From assembly GCF_019455445.1 (NCBI RefSeq), contig NZ_JAHWUS010000001.1:620001-684000 (forward strand): 64,000 nt of DNA. The letters run 5' to 3'. The translations under genes were made by a program, and so were the position numbers. This DNA is from Pseudaquidulcibacter saccharophilus. Lineage in GTDB: Bacteria; Pseudomonadota; Alphaproteobacteria; Caulobacterales; Aquidulcibacteraceae. Below the pieces are notes generated by a model. That model ran no database searches. It was not told where the DNA came from and saw only the letters and a list, made by a program, of their open reading frames with translations. Positions 37,285 through 45,814 of the stretch are shown one piece after another. Numbering within the stretch: the stretch's first letter is position 1; every line of letters starts with the position of its first letter.

Positions 37285-39078
37285 ATGCAGCAAAATCCAA
37301 ATACACCTGATACCAAGAATTTTTTGATTGCTATCACTGCTTCGCTATTAATATTGTTTGGTTATCAGACATTTTGGGCAGGCCCTCGTGAAAAAGAGCG
37401 TCAGGCTGCTGTAAAAGCACAACAGGCGCAAATTGCCAAAAACCCTAATGCAACGGCGCCATCTGCGACAGCGGTTGAAAAAATTGTTCCTCGTGATCAA
37501 GCTTTGAAGATGACCCAACGCGTGCAAGTTGATGCTCCATTGGTAAAAGGCTCGATTTCGACATTTGGTTCACGCCTTGATGATGTTTCATTAAAAAATT
37601 ACAAGCAAACTGTTGAAAAGAATTCACCCGATGTAACCCTTCTTAGCCCACAGGGTTCTGAATTTGGTTATTATGCGGCTTATGGTTGGGCAGATGTAAA
37701 TAATTCAAACGTTAATGTACCGACCCCAAATACTGTTTGGAAAGTTGTATCGGGCACAACATTAACCCCAACTACACCTGTAACTCTTGAATATGATAAT
37801 GGTCAGGGGATTAAATTCACCCGTAAGATTGAAATTGATAAAGGCTATGTCTTTACCTTTACCGATAGCGTGACCAATAACGGAACTGCTGCAGTTAAAT
37901 TGCAGCCTTATGGTGTTGTACGCCGCTTTGAAGAGCCGCCTCCTGCAAAATCTGGTGCTAACCACCAAGGTACTGTTGGTGTAATTTCGGATAAATTGTC
38001 ACGCCTTACTTATCGCGATCTTAAAAAAGGTAAATCAGTTGATTTAAGCTCTGATAAAGGTTGGCTTGGCTTTTCTGATGAATATTGGTTGGTTTCATTG
38101 TTGCCAAAACAAGGTGAAACCTTCAAAGCCAACATGAAGGCCGAAGATTTAGGTGATAAGAAATATATTTATGAAACTTCTTTCTTTGGTAGCGCGCATG
38201 ATATCGGTGCGGGGCAAACCATTTCTAATGTTGAACATATTTATTCTGGTGCAAAGGATACCAATACCCTTGAGGCATATGGCAAACAATTAAATCTTCC
38301 ACGTTTTGAAGATGCTATTGATTGGGGTAAATTATGGTTTATCACCAAACCATTCCATTGGTTCTTAATCTTCCTTGATAAAAACATTGGTTCTTTGGGC
38401 TTGGCGATTTTAGCATTTACTGTTGTGGTAAAAGTTGCGACCTTCCCACTTGTGTATCAATCATACAAAAGCTTTGCCAAAATGCGCGACCTTGGCCCGA
38501 AAATGAAAGAAATTCAGGAAAAGTACAAGGACGACAAACAAAAGCAACAACAGGCAACTTTGGAATTCTATCAAAAAGAAAAAGTAAATCCTGTTGCGGG
38601 TTGTATTCCAATGATTATGACCATGCCAATCTTCTTGGCGCTTTATAAAACTTTGTCTGTGGCAATTGAATTGCGTCATGCGCCGTTTTATGGCTGGATT
38701 AAGGACTTGTCGGCAAAAGATCCGACCTCTATTTTGAACTTGTTCGGATTGTTACCATATGACCCAAGCCATATTCCACTTATTGGTGTGGCATTAGGTA
38801 TTGGTATTTGGCCAATTCTTTATGGGCTTTCGATGGTGTTGTTGCAAAAAATGCAATCAACCGCACCGCAAACCGACCCAACAATGCAGCAGGTGATGAC
38901 TTTGATGCCAATCATGTTCACCTTCATGTTTGCTAGCTTCTCATCAGGCTTGGTTATTTATTATACTTGGTCAAACCTTCTTACTATTGTGCAGCAATAT
39001 GTAATTGCGAAACGTCAAGGTAGCTCAACCCCAATTGATGAATTCTTCACTAAGCTAAAACAGAAGAAAGGTGCTTAA
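37285..39078 (+). CDS. yidC: Membrane protein insertase YidC
   Basis: A 597-residue insertase of the Gram-negative type: an N-terminal membrane segment (NFLIAITASLLILFGYQTFW), a large periplasmic beta-sandwich domain (about residues 60-340) and five C-terminal helices. The hydrophilic-groove region KMRDLGPKMKEIQEKYKDDKQ, in parts, and NPVAGCIPMIMTMPIFLALY are typical. yidD, often between rnpA and yidC, is absent here and lies at 62339 instead. Its stop codon is followed at once by the yihA TTG start. Confidence 0.96.
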   Translation: MQQNPNTPDTKNFLIAITASLLILFGYQTFWAGPREKERQAAVKAQQAQIAKNPNATAPSATAVEKIVPRDQALKMTQRVQVDAPLVKGSISTFGSRLDDVSLKNYKQTVEKNSPDVTLLSPQGSEFGYYAAYGWADVNNSNVNVPTPNTVWKVVSGTTLTPTTPVTLEYDNGQGIKFTRKIEIDKGYVFTFTDSVTNNGTAAVKLQPYGVVRRFEEPPPAKSGANHQGTVGVISDKLSRLTYRDLKKGKSVDLSSDKGWLGFSDEYWLVSLLPKQGETFKANMKAEDLGDKKYIYETSFFGSAHDIGAGQTISNVEHIYSGAKDTNTLEAYGKQLNLPRFEDAIDWGKLWFITKPFHWFLIFLDKNIGSLGLAILAFTVVVKVATFPLVYQSYKSFAKMRDLGPKMKEIQEKYKDDKQKQQQATLEFYQKEKVNPVAGCIPMIMTMPIFLALYKTLSVAIELRHAPFYGWIKDLSAKDPTSILNLFGLLPYDPSHIPLIGVALGIGIWPILYGLSMVLLQKMQSTAPQTDPTMQQVMTLMPIMFTFMFASFSSGLVIYYTWSNLLTIVQQYVIAKRQGSSTPIDEFFTKLKQKKGA

Positions 39079-39711
39079 TTGACTGAAGAGGGCGTAATAG
39101 ACAGCGAGTTTTTGCGTTTATCACCCGAATTCCTTTGGGCGTCAAAAAACATGTCAGATTTGCCGCCAATGTCGGTGACTGAGATTGCTTTTGCTGGTCG
39201 TTCAAATGTTGGCAAGTCAAGTTTGGTGAATGGGGTTCTTAATCGTAAAGGTTTGGCGCGTGCCTCATCTGAACCTGGAAGAACCCGCGAGTTGATATTC
39301 TTTGCCCTAAAAAATATTGAAGGCAATGAAGTTATTCGTATTGTTGACTTGCCTGGTTATGGTTATGCCCGCGCGCCAAAAACTGAAATTAAACGATGGA
39401 CCGATGCGACGCGTGAATTTTTGATGGGACGCGCGGTCTTAAAGCGTGTTTTCGTTTTGGTTGATTCACGTCATGGCATAAAAGAATCTGATGAAGAAGT
39501 TATGCGCGCCCTTGATAAGGCGGCGGTAAATTATCAAATTGTTTTGACTAAAATTGATAAAATTTCTGCGGCAGAACTTGAAAAAGTTAAAAGCAAAACC
39601 CTTGATGCGATTAAAAAACGTCCCGCGGCGCATCCAGCACTAATTTGCGCATCATCCCACAAAAATGTTGGTATGTCGCAATTGCGCTATGAAATGATGA
39701 ATTTGCTTTAG
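39079..39711 (+). CDS. engB: Ribosome biogenesis GTPase YihA/YsxC (EngB)
   Basis: A 210-residue GTPase with P-loop GRSNVGKSS, the G2 Thr in EPGRTRE, G3 DLPGYG, G4 TKID and G5 CASS. It acts late in 50S assembly. The predicted start is TTG at 39079, supported by AAAGG 7 bases upstream; the next ATG (at MSDLPPMS) would trim about 24 residues of the usual N-terminal extension. It directly abuts yidC, so the two are coupled. argB, the usual next gene in many Alphaproteobacteria, is not here. Confidence 0.93.
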   Translation: MTEEGVIDSEFLRLSPEFLWASKNMSDLPPMSVTEIAFAGRSNVGKSSLVNGVLNRKGLARASSEPGRTRELIFFALKNIEGNEVIRIVDLPGYGYARAPKTEIKRWTDATREFLMGRAVLKRVFVLVDSRHGIKESDEEVMRALDKAAVNYQIVLTKIDKISAAELEKVKSKTLDAIKKRPAAHPALICASSHKNVGMSQLRYEMMNLL

Positions 39712-39732
39712 CTTGAATTAACAAGCTTTTTT
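39710..39732 (+). terminator. Terminator after engB
   Basis: AGCTTG-AATTAA-CAAGCT followed by TTTTT, overlapping the last codon of engB and the 3' end of the convergent ArsR gene. Confidence 0.7.
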
Positions 39733-40062
39733 AAAGCCGTCAGTTGTATCGCAGTATAATTTATTTAGAACCGCCATTATTTCATATACTTCGTCCGATG
39801 CAATGCGGTAATAAATATGTTGTGCCTCGCGGCGAGTTGCCACTAATTTAAGGGCGCGTAATTTTGCCAAATGCTGTGACAACGCTGCCTGATTAAGCGT
39901 AACCCTCTCTGCTAAATCATTCACAGAAATCTCACCCCCCAAAAGGTTGCAAAGTATCAATAAACGTTTTGGGTTTCCCATTGCCGTCAAAAGCTGTGAT
40001 GCTTCTTCGGCAATTACTTCCATTTCAACATGTGTAAGTTTTATATCTGTATCAGTAGCCAT
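39718..40062 (-). CDS. ArsR-family winged-helix regulator
   Basis: A 114-residue protein with the ArsR HTH: ILCNLLGGEISVNDLAERVTLNQAALSQHLAKLRAL, in parts, then the wing ATRREAQHIYYRI. The classical metal-site CVC box in helix 3 is missing; the Cys residues are at LCNL and in the tail LYCDTTDGFKKAC, so a redox or persulfide signal is as plausible as a metal. It is divergent from a small protein gene and likely represses it. Confidence 0.88.
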   Translation of the reverse strand: MATDTDIKLTHVEMEVIAEEASQLLTAMGNPKRLLILCNLLGGEISVNDLAERVTLNQAALSQHLAKLRALKLVATRREAQHIYYRIASDEVYEIMAVLNKLYCDTTDGFKKAC

Positions 40063-40069
40063 GACTATA

Positions 40070-40105
40070 TATTAGCATATACGCATATTTATGCAAATGC
40101 GATAA
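40070..40105 (+). promoter_or_regulatory. Candidate ArsR operator
   Basis: An AT-rich partly palindromic stretch, ATTAGCATATACGCATATTTATGC, read in halves as TTAGCATATACG and CATATTTATGCAA, lies in the divergent promoter between the ArsR gene and the next gene. Its location is the main support. Confidence 0.35.
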
Positions 40106-40147
40106 AATGACCCTATTAATTTTGTGCATATTTATTATAGTAAAACT

Positions 40148-40399
40148 ATGACTAAATTCGATATAAAAGAGCGCGAAATTCTGAAAACGGCAAAATTTGT
40201 TGGTGACAAAGTTATTGATAGATTTGAAGAAATTGGAATTTACACCTGTGTTGCGCTGTCACAAAAGACGGTTGATGAAATTTGCACATTGGTGGCGGCG
40301 CATTTGGGAGCAAGCTGCTGGAAAAATTCACCGCAGTCAAAAGCGGCGGTTGCAAATGCCATTAATACCGCCAATGAATACCTAAAAACAAAAGGGTAG
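40148..40399 (+). CDS. Small soluble protein of unknown function
   Basis: About 83 residues from ATG 40148 (a longer frame to 40124 is possible). It is helical, with KTAKFVGDKVIDRFEEIGIYT, in parts, resembling a helix-hairpin-helix, followed by LGASCWKNSPQSKAAVANAI. No catalytic motif seen. It is divergent from the ArsR regulator and is its most likely target. Family not recognised. Confidence 0.6.
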   Translation: MTKFDIKEREILKTAKFVGDKVIDRFEEIGIYTCVALSQKTVDEICTLVAAHLGASCWKNSPQSKAAVANAINTANEYLKTKG

Positions 40400-40451
40400 A
40401 AGATTTCAATTTTTCTTCCCTTTGGGCATTAATACATCAAGAGTGCGGATA

Positions 40452-40469
40452 ATGTCACAAAAGTGTCGT
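40452..40469 (+). promoter_or_regulatory. Pho box upstream of the phnCD fusion
   Basis: ATGTCAC-AAAA-GTGTCGT, two 7-base repeats with a 4-base spacer, matches the PhoB consensus layout (CTGTCAT-N4-CTGTCAT) at most positions. It lies 67 bases upstream of the GTG start, in the correct orientation. Confidence 0.6.
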
Positions 40470-40535
40470 GACTCTTTGGAAAAACAAGCTAAAACTAATC
40501 CGCCGTATTAAATAATATAAGATTCGGGGCTGAAT

Positions 40536-42464
40536 GTGGGCAAAATTTTAGAAGCCAAAAATCTCGTGCGTACTTATGGCACACGCCGCGCACTAGATAA
40601 TGTTTCCGTAAAAGTAAAAGAAGGTGAAATGGTTGCACTTATCGGGCCTTCTGGTTCGGGTAAATCAACTCTTTTGCGCGCTACTACCGGTTTGATTTTA
40701 ACCGATAAAAATGGTGGCGAAGTTTCATTAATGGGTATTCCGGTTCAGAAAGACGGTGAGCTTTGTAATAGTGTTCGCGCCGCCCGTTCAAAAGTGGGCT
40801 TCGTTTTTCAACAATTTAACCTTGTTGGTCGCCTAAGCCTATTTGAGAACGTAATGCTTGGTGCGCTTGGTCGCTTGCCTTTCTGGAAAGGCTTTTTCGG
40901 TAATTGGCCGCAAAAAGACCAAGAACTTGCTATGAAGGCATTAGACCGCGTGGGTGTTGCCGAATATGCAGCGCAGCGTGCAAACGTCCTATCCGGTGGA
41001 CAGCAGCAGCGCGGCGCAATCGCACGTGCCTTGGTACAGGGTGCAAAGGCAATTTTCCTTGATGAACCTGTGGCATCTTTGGATCCGGTTTCAGCCCGTA
41101 AAGTTATGGAATTGCTTGAAGATCTCAATAAAAATGACGGTGTGACCGTAGTTGTTGTGCTTCACCAAATTGAATATGCTCTTAAATTCTGTGATCGTGT
41201 GGTTGCACTAAAAGCGGGTAAAATCGTTTATGATGGCCCGAAAGAAGGTCTTGTTCGCGACAAATTGATTGAGATATATGGTGCGGAATATGATGAGGAA
41301 TCTGGTGGTGCAGCGCCATTAGAAGAAACCCCGCCGCCACTTGAAACAACAAAAAAATCAAATATCTTCCTTACAATTGCGCAGTGGTTAGTTGCCTTGG
41401 CAATTGTTTCGGCGGCTGGCTTTATGCTTTATAAGCAAAGTTCACATAAGCAGGCGGATATTAATTTCTCAATTCTTGCAACCGAAAATTCGCAAAATGC
41501 CAAAGAACGCTGGAAGCCATTTCTTGACGATATGCGCAAACAAACTGGCCTTGATATTAAACCTTATTTCCAAAGCCAATATGCCGGCCTTGTGCAGGCA
41601 ATGGCATTTGGCCAAACACAGGTTGGTTGGTTCTCAAATAAATCTGGTTTAGAGGCGGTAAAATCTGGTAAAGCCGAAGTATTCTTGCGTTCGGCTGATA
41701 CTTCTGGGGTTGATGGCTATCAATCTGTTTTGATTGTTAATTCTAAATCCAAAATCAATCTTGATGATGTGTTAAAATGCGATCGCTCATTGGAATTTGG
41801 TATGGGTGATGCATCTTCAACCTCTGGCACATTGGTTCCAATGGTTTATTTGTTCGCGCCGAATAATGTTGACCCACAAAATTGCTTCAAAGTAGTTCGT
41901 TCAGCAGGACATGAGGCCAACTTCTATTCCGTTGCCAATGGTCAAATACCGGTTGCCACTAATAACTCAACTTCTTTGCAAGTAATTGGTAAAGAGCATC
42001 CAGAATTATTGAAAAACGTCCGTGTTATTTGGACTTCACCAACCTTACCGGAAGATCCAATCATTTGGCGCAAAGACTTGCCGGCAGATAAAAAAGATAA
42101 AATTCGTAAGTTTTTCTTAAATTATGGTCGTCAAGGCGATGCCGCACAACAAAAGCGTGAGCGTGATATTCTTAAATCATTATCATTCGGTCTTTTCCAA
42201 CCGGCAAATGACACACATTTGTTGATTGTGCGTGATATGGAAGCCAAGCTGGATTTAATTAACGCCAAAAAGACCGGTGATGTCGCCAAGATTTCACAGG
42301 CTCAAAAAGTTGTCGATGCAATTGAACAAGAACAAAAAACTGCAAAACCAGTTCCGCTTTTGTGGTCTGAACCAACCGACCCTGTGGAGGCTGCTGCTGT
42401 TCAAAAGGCTATGAAACTTAATAACGCTCAACCAACAACTAAACCTGATAATGGTGCAAAATAA
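40536..42464 (+). CDS. phnCD: PhnC-PhnD fusion: phosphonate-type ABC ATPase joined to its binding protein
   Basis: One 642-residue polypeptide with two modules. Residues 1-250 are a full PhnC-type ATPase: Walker A GPSGSGKST (37-45), the Q loop FVFQQFNLVG, signature VLSGGQQQR and Walker B IFLDEPVASLD. A Pro/Glu linker (about 255-272) leads to one membrane helix, FLTIAQWLVALAIVSAAGFML (about 278-298), and then a PhnD-like periplasmic binding domain (about 305-600) with SQYAGLVQAMAFGQTQVGWFSNKSG, in parts, and FGMGDASSTSGTLVPM. The helix acts as an uncleaved anchor, so the ATPase stays in the cytosol and the binding domain is displayed in the periplasm. phnE starts at its stop codon (ATGA-like overlap of one base). 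Normally phnC and phnD are separate genes. Start is GTG. Substrate could be phosphonate, phosphite or phosphate esters. A pho box precedes it. Confidence 0.88.
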   Translation: MGKILEAKNLVRTYGTRRALDNVSVKVKEGEMVALIGPSGSGKSTLLRATTGLILTDKNGGEVSLMGIPVQKDGELCNSVRAARSKVGFVFQQFNLVGRLSLFENVMLGALGRLPFWKGFFGNWPQKDQELAMKALDRVGVAEYAAQRANVLSGGQQQRGAIARALVQGAKAIFLDEPVASLDPVSARKVMELLEDLNKNDGVTVVVVLHQIEYALKFCDRVVALKAGKIVYDGPKEGLVRDKLIEIYGAEYDEESGGAAPLEETPPPLETTKKSNIFLTIAQWLVALAIVSAAGFMLYKQSSHKQADINFSILATENSQNAKERWKPFLDDMRKQTGLDIKPYFQSQYAGLVQAMAFGQTQVGWFSNKSGLEAVKSGKAEVFLRSADTSGVDGYQSVLIVNSKSKINLDDVLKCDRSLEFGMGDASSTSGTLVPMVYLFAPNNVDPQNCFKVVRSAGHEANFYSVANGQIPVATNNSTSLQVIGKEHPELLKNVRVIWTSPTLPEDPIIWRKDLPADKKDKIRKFFLNYGRQGDAAQQKRERDILKSLSFGLFQPANDTHLLIVRDMEAKLDLINAKKTGDVAKISQAQKVVDAIEQEQKTAKPVPLLWSEPTDPVEAAAVQKAMKLNNAQPTTKPDNGAK

Positions 42465-43300
42465 TGGCTAGTGAAGATAAAAATGCCAAAGGTTTTTATG
42501 CCGAAAATAAAGGTCGTGTTTTAACGCCGCCAACCCGTCCATTTTCTGATAAAATGTTTGATTATATTTTATGGGGCGGCATTATTTTATTATTGGTCGT
42601 AAGTTTTGCGCCAACTGAAATTTTCAAAGTTACAAAACTATTTGAAAATTCCGAAAATATGAGCAACTTTATATCACGCTTCTTGCATCCTGATTTTTCG
42701 GATTGGAAGAATTATGTCCGTGACATGTGGCTTACCATTCAGATTGCTTTATGGGGCACATTCTTTGCGGTTGTAATGGCAATTCCACTTGGTTTTATGT
42801 GCGCATCAAACGTTTCACCACAATGGTTGGTTTTGCCAATGCGCCGCCTAATGGACTTCTTACGCTCTGTTGATGGTCTGGTAATGGGTACTGTTTTCTT
42901 GGTTGCAGTTGGTCTTGGGCCATTGGCTGGTGTTTTGGCTTTGGCACTAAACACCGCGGGTGTATTGGGTAAATTATTCTCAGAAGCCGTAGAAGCAACC
43001 GATTCTCGTCCTGTTGAGGGGGTACGGGCAACCGGCGCAACCAAACTTCATGAAATCAAATGGGGTGTCTTGCCACAGGTTGCGCCATTGTGGACATCAT
43101 TCTCGCTATATCGTTTCGAATCAAATGCGCGTTCGGCAACGGTTTTAGGCTTGATTGGTGCTGGTGGTATTGGTCAAACTTTGTTTGAATCAATCAACGC
43201 ATTTAAATACGAGGAAACTTCGGCTATTGTTGTGGTTCTTGTGATTGCGGTATCACTAATCGACCTTTTGTCACAAGCAATGCGGTCACGTTTATTGTAA
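42464..43300 (+). CDS. phnE: Phosphonate-type ABC permease PhnE
   Basis: A 278-residue permease with about six membrane segments. The EAA-type loop that contacts the ATPase reads VEGVRATGATKLHEIKWGVLPQV, in parts, and the binding-protein-dependent pattern RSVDGLVMGTVFLVAVGLGPLAG and GLIGAGGIGQTLFES match PhnE. It overlaps the fused gene by one base, so the importer is encoded by two genes instead of the usual three. A second permease gene is absent, so the transporter likely uses a PhnE homodimer. Confidence 0.93.
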   Translation: MASEDKNAKGFYAENKGRVLTPPTRPFSDKMFDYILWGGIILLLVVSFAPTEIFKVTKLFENSENMSNFISRFLHPDFSDWKNYVRDMWLTIQIALWGTFFAVVMAIPLGFMCASNVSPQWLVLPMRRLMDFLRSVDGLVMGTVFLVAVGLGPLAGVLALALNTAGVLGKLFSEAVEATDSRPVEGVRATGATKLHEIKWGVLPQVAPLWTSFSLYRFESNARSATVLGLIGAGGIGQTLFESINAFKYEETSAIVVVLVIAVSLIDLLSQAMRSRLL

Positions 43301-43341
43301 TTGTCATAAAAATTTTACAAGTGTCATAATAAATCGGGTAT

Positions 43342-43359
43342 TTGTCACACGCTTGTCAT
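43342..43359 (+). promoter_or_regulatory. Pho box upstream of the phosphate porin
   Basis: TTGTCAC-ACGC-TTGTCAT in 7-4-7 layout, followed 8 bases on by a TATAAA-type -10 (43368-43373). Two further TGTCAT half sites lie upstream at 43302 and 43322. The array sits between phnE and the porin gene. Confidence 0.65.
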
Positions 43360-43396
43360 AAAAACTTTATAAACGGCCGCAAACAAGTGGGGTTCT

Positions 43397-44566
43397 ATGA
43401 AGTTTTTAGGTGGATTAATTTTATTACCAATCATGTTTTCTGCCTCTTTTGCATATGCAAAAGAGTTTGAACCAGAATATAAATTTGATAATGGCGCCAG
43501 TGTAAAATTATCTGCCCGCTTGACTGCAGATACGTATAATCTAAAAAATGATTATGAAACTGGTGTAGATACAAAATTTAATGATACTTCTCCCACTCGT
43601 GCCACTTTTATCGTATCAGGCAAATTAAACCCAAAAATACATTATAAATTAGAAGCCTGGGTATTGAATGGCGATGTGACATGGGATGATGTCTATATTG
43701 AATATGAACCCAATAAAAACACCACAGTTTGGCTTGGATCAAATTATCAAACTTCAGCAATTGATGGCGGAACATCGTCACAAGTACAAACATTTTCTCA
43801 AAAAAGCTTGGCATCAGGTGCGTTTACACAAGCATCGCGAAATGTCGGCATTGCAGTTCGTAAAAATGGCAAAAATTGGCAATGGACCAGTGGTTATTAT
43901 GGCGGTTCATTGGCACTTCCAATGGACAGGCTATTTTCACAAAGTAATTTTGTCCAAAGTAGGTTTTCAATTGCTCCAATTAATGATGATAACCTAACCC
44001 TGCACCTTGGAACCAGTTTACGTTATCGAACCCGTGAAGATGATGGGCGTTATTCATATTCAGCCCGTCCAATACAAATGAATTATAATGATTCATTGTT
44101 AAAAACTGGGACAATTGGCAAAAATGATACTAATATTGGGCTAGAGGCCGCCTTATCAAAAGGTCCATATTGGATAATTTTGGATGCCCAACATAATAAT
44201 GTTAAGTCCAATAGCGTTGCATATAAATTTAATGGCGCAAGCCTAGAAGTCGCATATGTTTTGAGCGGTGAACATCGCTCATATAGCGTGAAAAACGGTA
44301 ATTTTGGTGCAATAAAACCCAAAAAATCGGTTTATAGCGGTGGCGCTGGGGCGTGGGCATTGACCGGACGTTATGATTATCTTGATTTGCAAGATAATGG
44401 TCTTGGTGGCACTGAAAAAGGCTATACTTTGGGGCTTAATTGGTATCTCGCCCAAAAAACAATAATTCGTTTTAACTATGCGCATAGTGACTTTAATTTT
44501 GCGCAAACCACAAACCGCGACATCAAGAGCAATATTTTCAATATCAGGCTGCAAATAGGGTTTTGA
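43397..44566 (+). CDS. Phosphate-selective porin, OprP/OprO-like
   Basis: A 389-residue outer-membrane protein. Signal peptide MKFLGGLILLPIMFSASFAYAKE, then beta-barrel strands and a C-terminal Phe (IRLQIGF) required for barrel assembly. The N-terminal part of the barrel, with VKLSARLTADTYNLKNDY and PTRATFIVSGKL and the loop VTWDDVYIEYE, is the porin O/P pattern; the C-terminal half has GYTLGLNWYLAQKTIIRFNY. It lets phosphate or other anions cross the outer membrane. A pho box and -10 lie just upstream, matching the rest of the cluster. Confidence 0.85.
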   Translation: MKFLGGLILLPIMFSASFAYAKEFEPEYKFDNGASVKLSARLTADTYNLKNDYETGVDTKFNDTSPTRATFIVSGKLNPKIHYKLEAWVLNGDVTWDDVYIEYEPNKNTTVWLGSNYQTSAIDGGTSSQVQTFSQKSLASGAFTQASRNVGIAVRKNGKNWQWTSGYYGGSLALPMDRLFSQSNFVQSRFSIAPINDDNLTLHLGTSLRYRTREDDGRYSYSARPIQMNYNDSLLKTGTIGKNDTNIGLEAALSKGPYWIILDAQHNNVKSNSVAYKFNGASLEVAYVLSGEHRSYSVKNGNFGAIKPKKSVYSGGAGAWALTGRYDYLDLQDNGLGGTEKGYTLGLNWYLAQKTIIRFNYAHSDFNFAQTTNRDIKSNIFNIRLQIGF

Positions 44567-44642
44567 TGAAGTTTCACAATTTTGTGACAATAAACAATTA
44601 GAGACAAATTATCCAAACGATAGATTTATCACGGAGAGATTT

Positions 44643-45701
44643 ATGGAAAACAAATTTATTAAATATGGTATGATGTTTATGGCTGTTGCTGCCATTGGTC
44701 TTGCCGGATGTGGAAAGAAAGAGGAAGTCCGCAACCGAATTGCGATCGTTGGCTCTTCAACAGTATTTCCTTTTTCATCTGTTGTTGCCGAGCAATTCGC
44801 AACATCAAGCGGCAATCAGGTTCCAAAAGTTGAATCAACTGGTACTGGCGGTGGCATGAAAATTTTCTGTTCAAGCACTGGTCTTTCAGGTGTTGATATT
44901 ACCAATGCATCGCGGCCTATGAAAAAATCAGAATGGGACGATTGTCAGAAAAACGGCATCAAAGACATCATCGAGCTTAAAATAGGCTATGACGGTATTG
45001 TTATTGCAGATTCAAAAGATGGTGCAGAATTAAACCTTAGCCGTAAAGACATTTATCTGGCGCTTGCCAAACAAGTTCCTATTGACGGCAAATTAGTTGA
45101 TAACCCTTATAAACTTTGGAGTGATGTAAACCCTGCACTTCCGAAAACCAAAATCGAGGTAATGGGCCCGCCACCAACTTCTGGAACGCGCGACGCCTTT
45201 GTTGAATTAATTATGGAAAAAGGCGCTGAAGAAATTCCACTATTAAAAGCATTAAAAGAAAAAGACAAAGATGCGTTCAAAGCCGCCTCAACTGCAATCC
45301 GTGAAGATGGTGCATGGAAAGATATGGGCGAAAATGATAATCTCATTGTTCAAGCACTTACCACCAACAAAGAGGCATATGGCATTTTTGGTTATTCTTT
45401 CTATGAAGAAAACAAAGATCGTCTAAAAGCGGCAACAATTGATGGGGAGATTCCAGAACTTCACAAGATTATTGAAGGTAAATATCCGGCGTCACGTTCA
45501 TTGTATTTTTACACCAAAAAAGCCAATATTCCTTTAATTCCAAGCATCAAAGATTATTTGCTTGAATTTACTTCGGCTAAAGCAGCGGGCGAAAAAGGCT
45601 ATTTGGTTTCGCGTGGACTTATTCCGCTAAAAGCTGAGGATTTGGCGGTACAAGCAAAAATTGCGGCATCGCAAACCACTATGGCAGCACCAAAAGAATA
45701 G
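44643..45701 (+). CDS. PstS-like phosphate-binding lipoprotein
   Basis: A 352-residue binding protein. The signal peptide ends in a lipobox, AAIGLAGC, so the mature Cys is lipidated and the protein is anchored rather than free in the periplasm. Phosphate-binding loops are recognisable: IVGSSTVFPFSSVV, STGTGGGMKIFC, ITNASRPMKKSE and PTSGTRDAFVEL. No pstC, pstA or pstB genes follow, so it must work with another permease, either a distant pst operon or the PhnE importer in this cluster. A reversed pho-like sequence, TTGTCAC-AAAA-TTGTGAA on the minus strand, overlaps the gap before it (about 44573-44592). Confidence 0.85.
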   Translation: MENKFIKYGMMFMAVAAIGLAGCGKKEEVRNRIAIVGSSTVFPFSSVVAEQFATSSGNQVPKVESTGTGGGMKIFCSSTGLSGVDITNASRPMKKSEWDDCQKNGIKDIIELKIGYDGIVIADSKDGAELNLSRKDIYLALAKQVPIDGKLVDNPYKLWSDVNPALPKTKIEVMGPPPTSGTRDAFVELIMEKGAEEIPLLKALKEKDKDAFKAASTAIREDGAWKDMGENDNLIVQALTTNKEAYGIFGYSFYEENKDRLKAATIDGEIPELHKIIEGKYPASRSLYFYTKKANIPLIPSIKDYLLEFTSAKAAGEKGYLVSRGLIPLKAEDLAVQAKIAASQTTMAAPKE

Positions 45702-45720
45702 TTTGAAAATATGAACTTAA

Positions 45721-45746
45721 AAGGGCGGTTAATTACCGCCCTTTTT
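45721..45746 (+). terminator. Rho-independent terminator after pstS
   Basis: AAGGGCGGT-TAATT-ACCGCCC followed by TTTTT. It marks the end of the phosphorus cluster. Confidence 0.88.
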
Positions 45747-45814
45747 AATATTGCCAATATTGCCTAGACTGTGTATCGGGCTTTTGTTTTTTTGTGAATG
45801 GCATAAAAAACATT

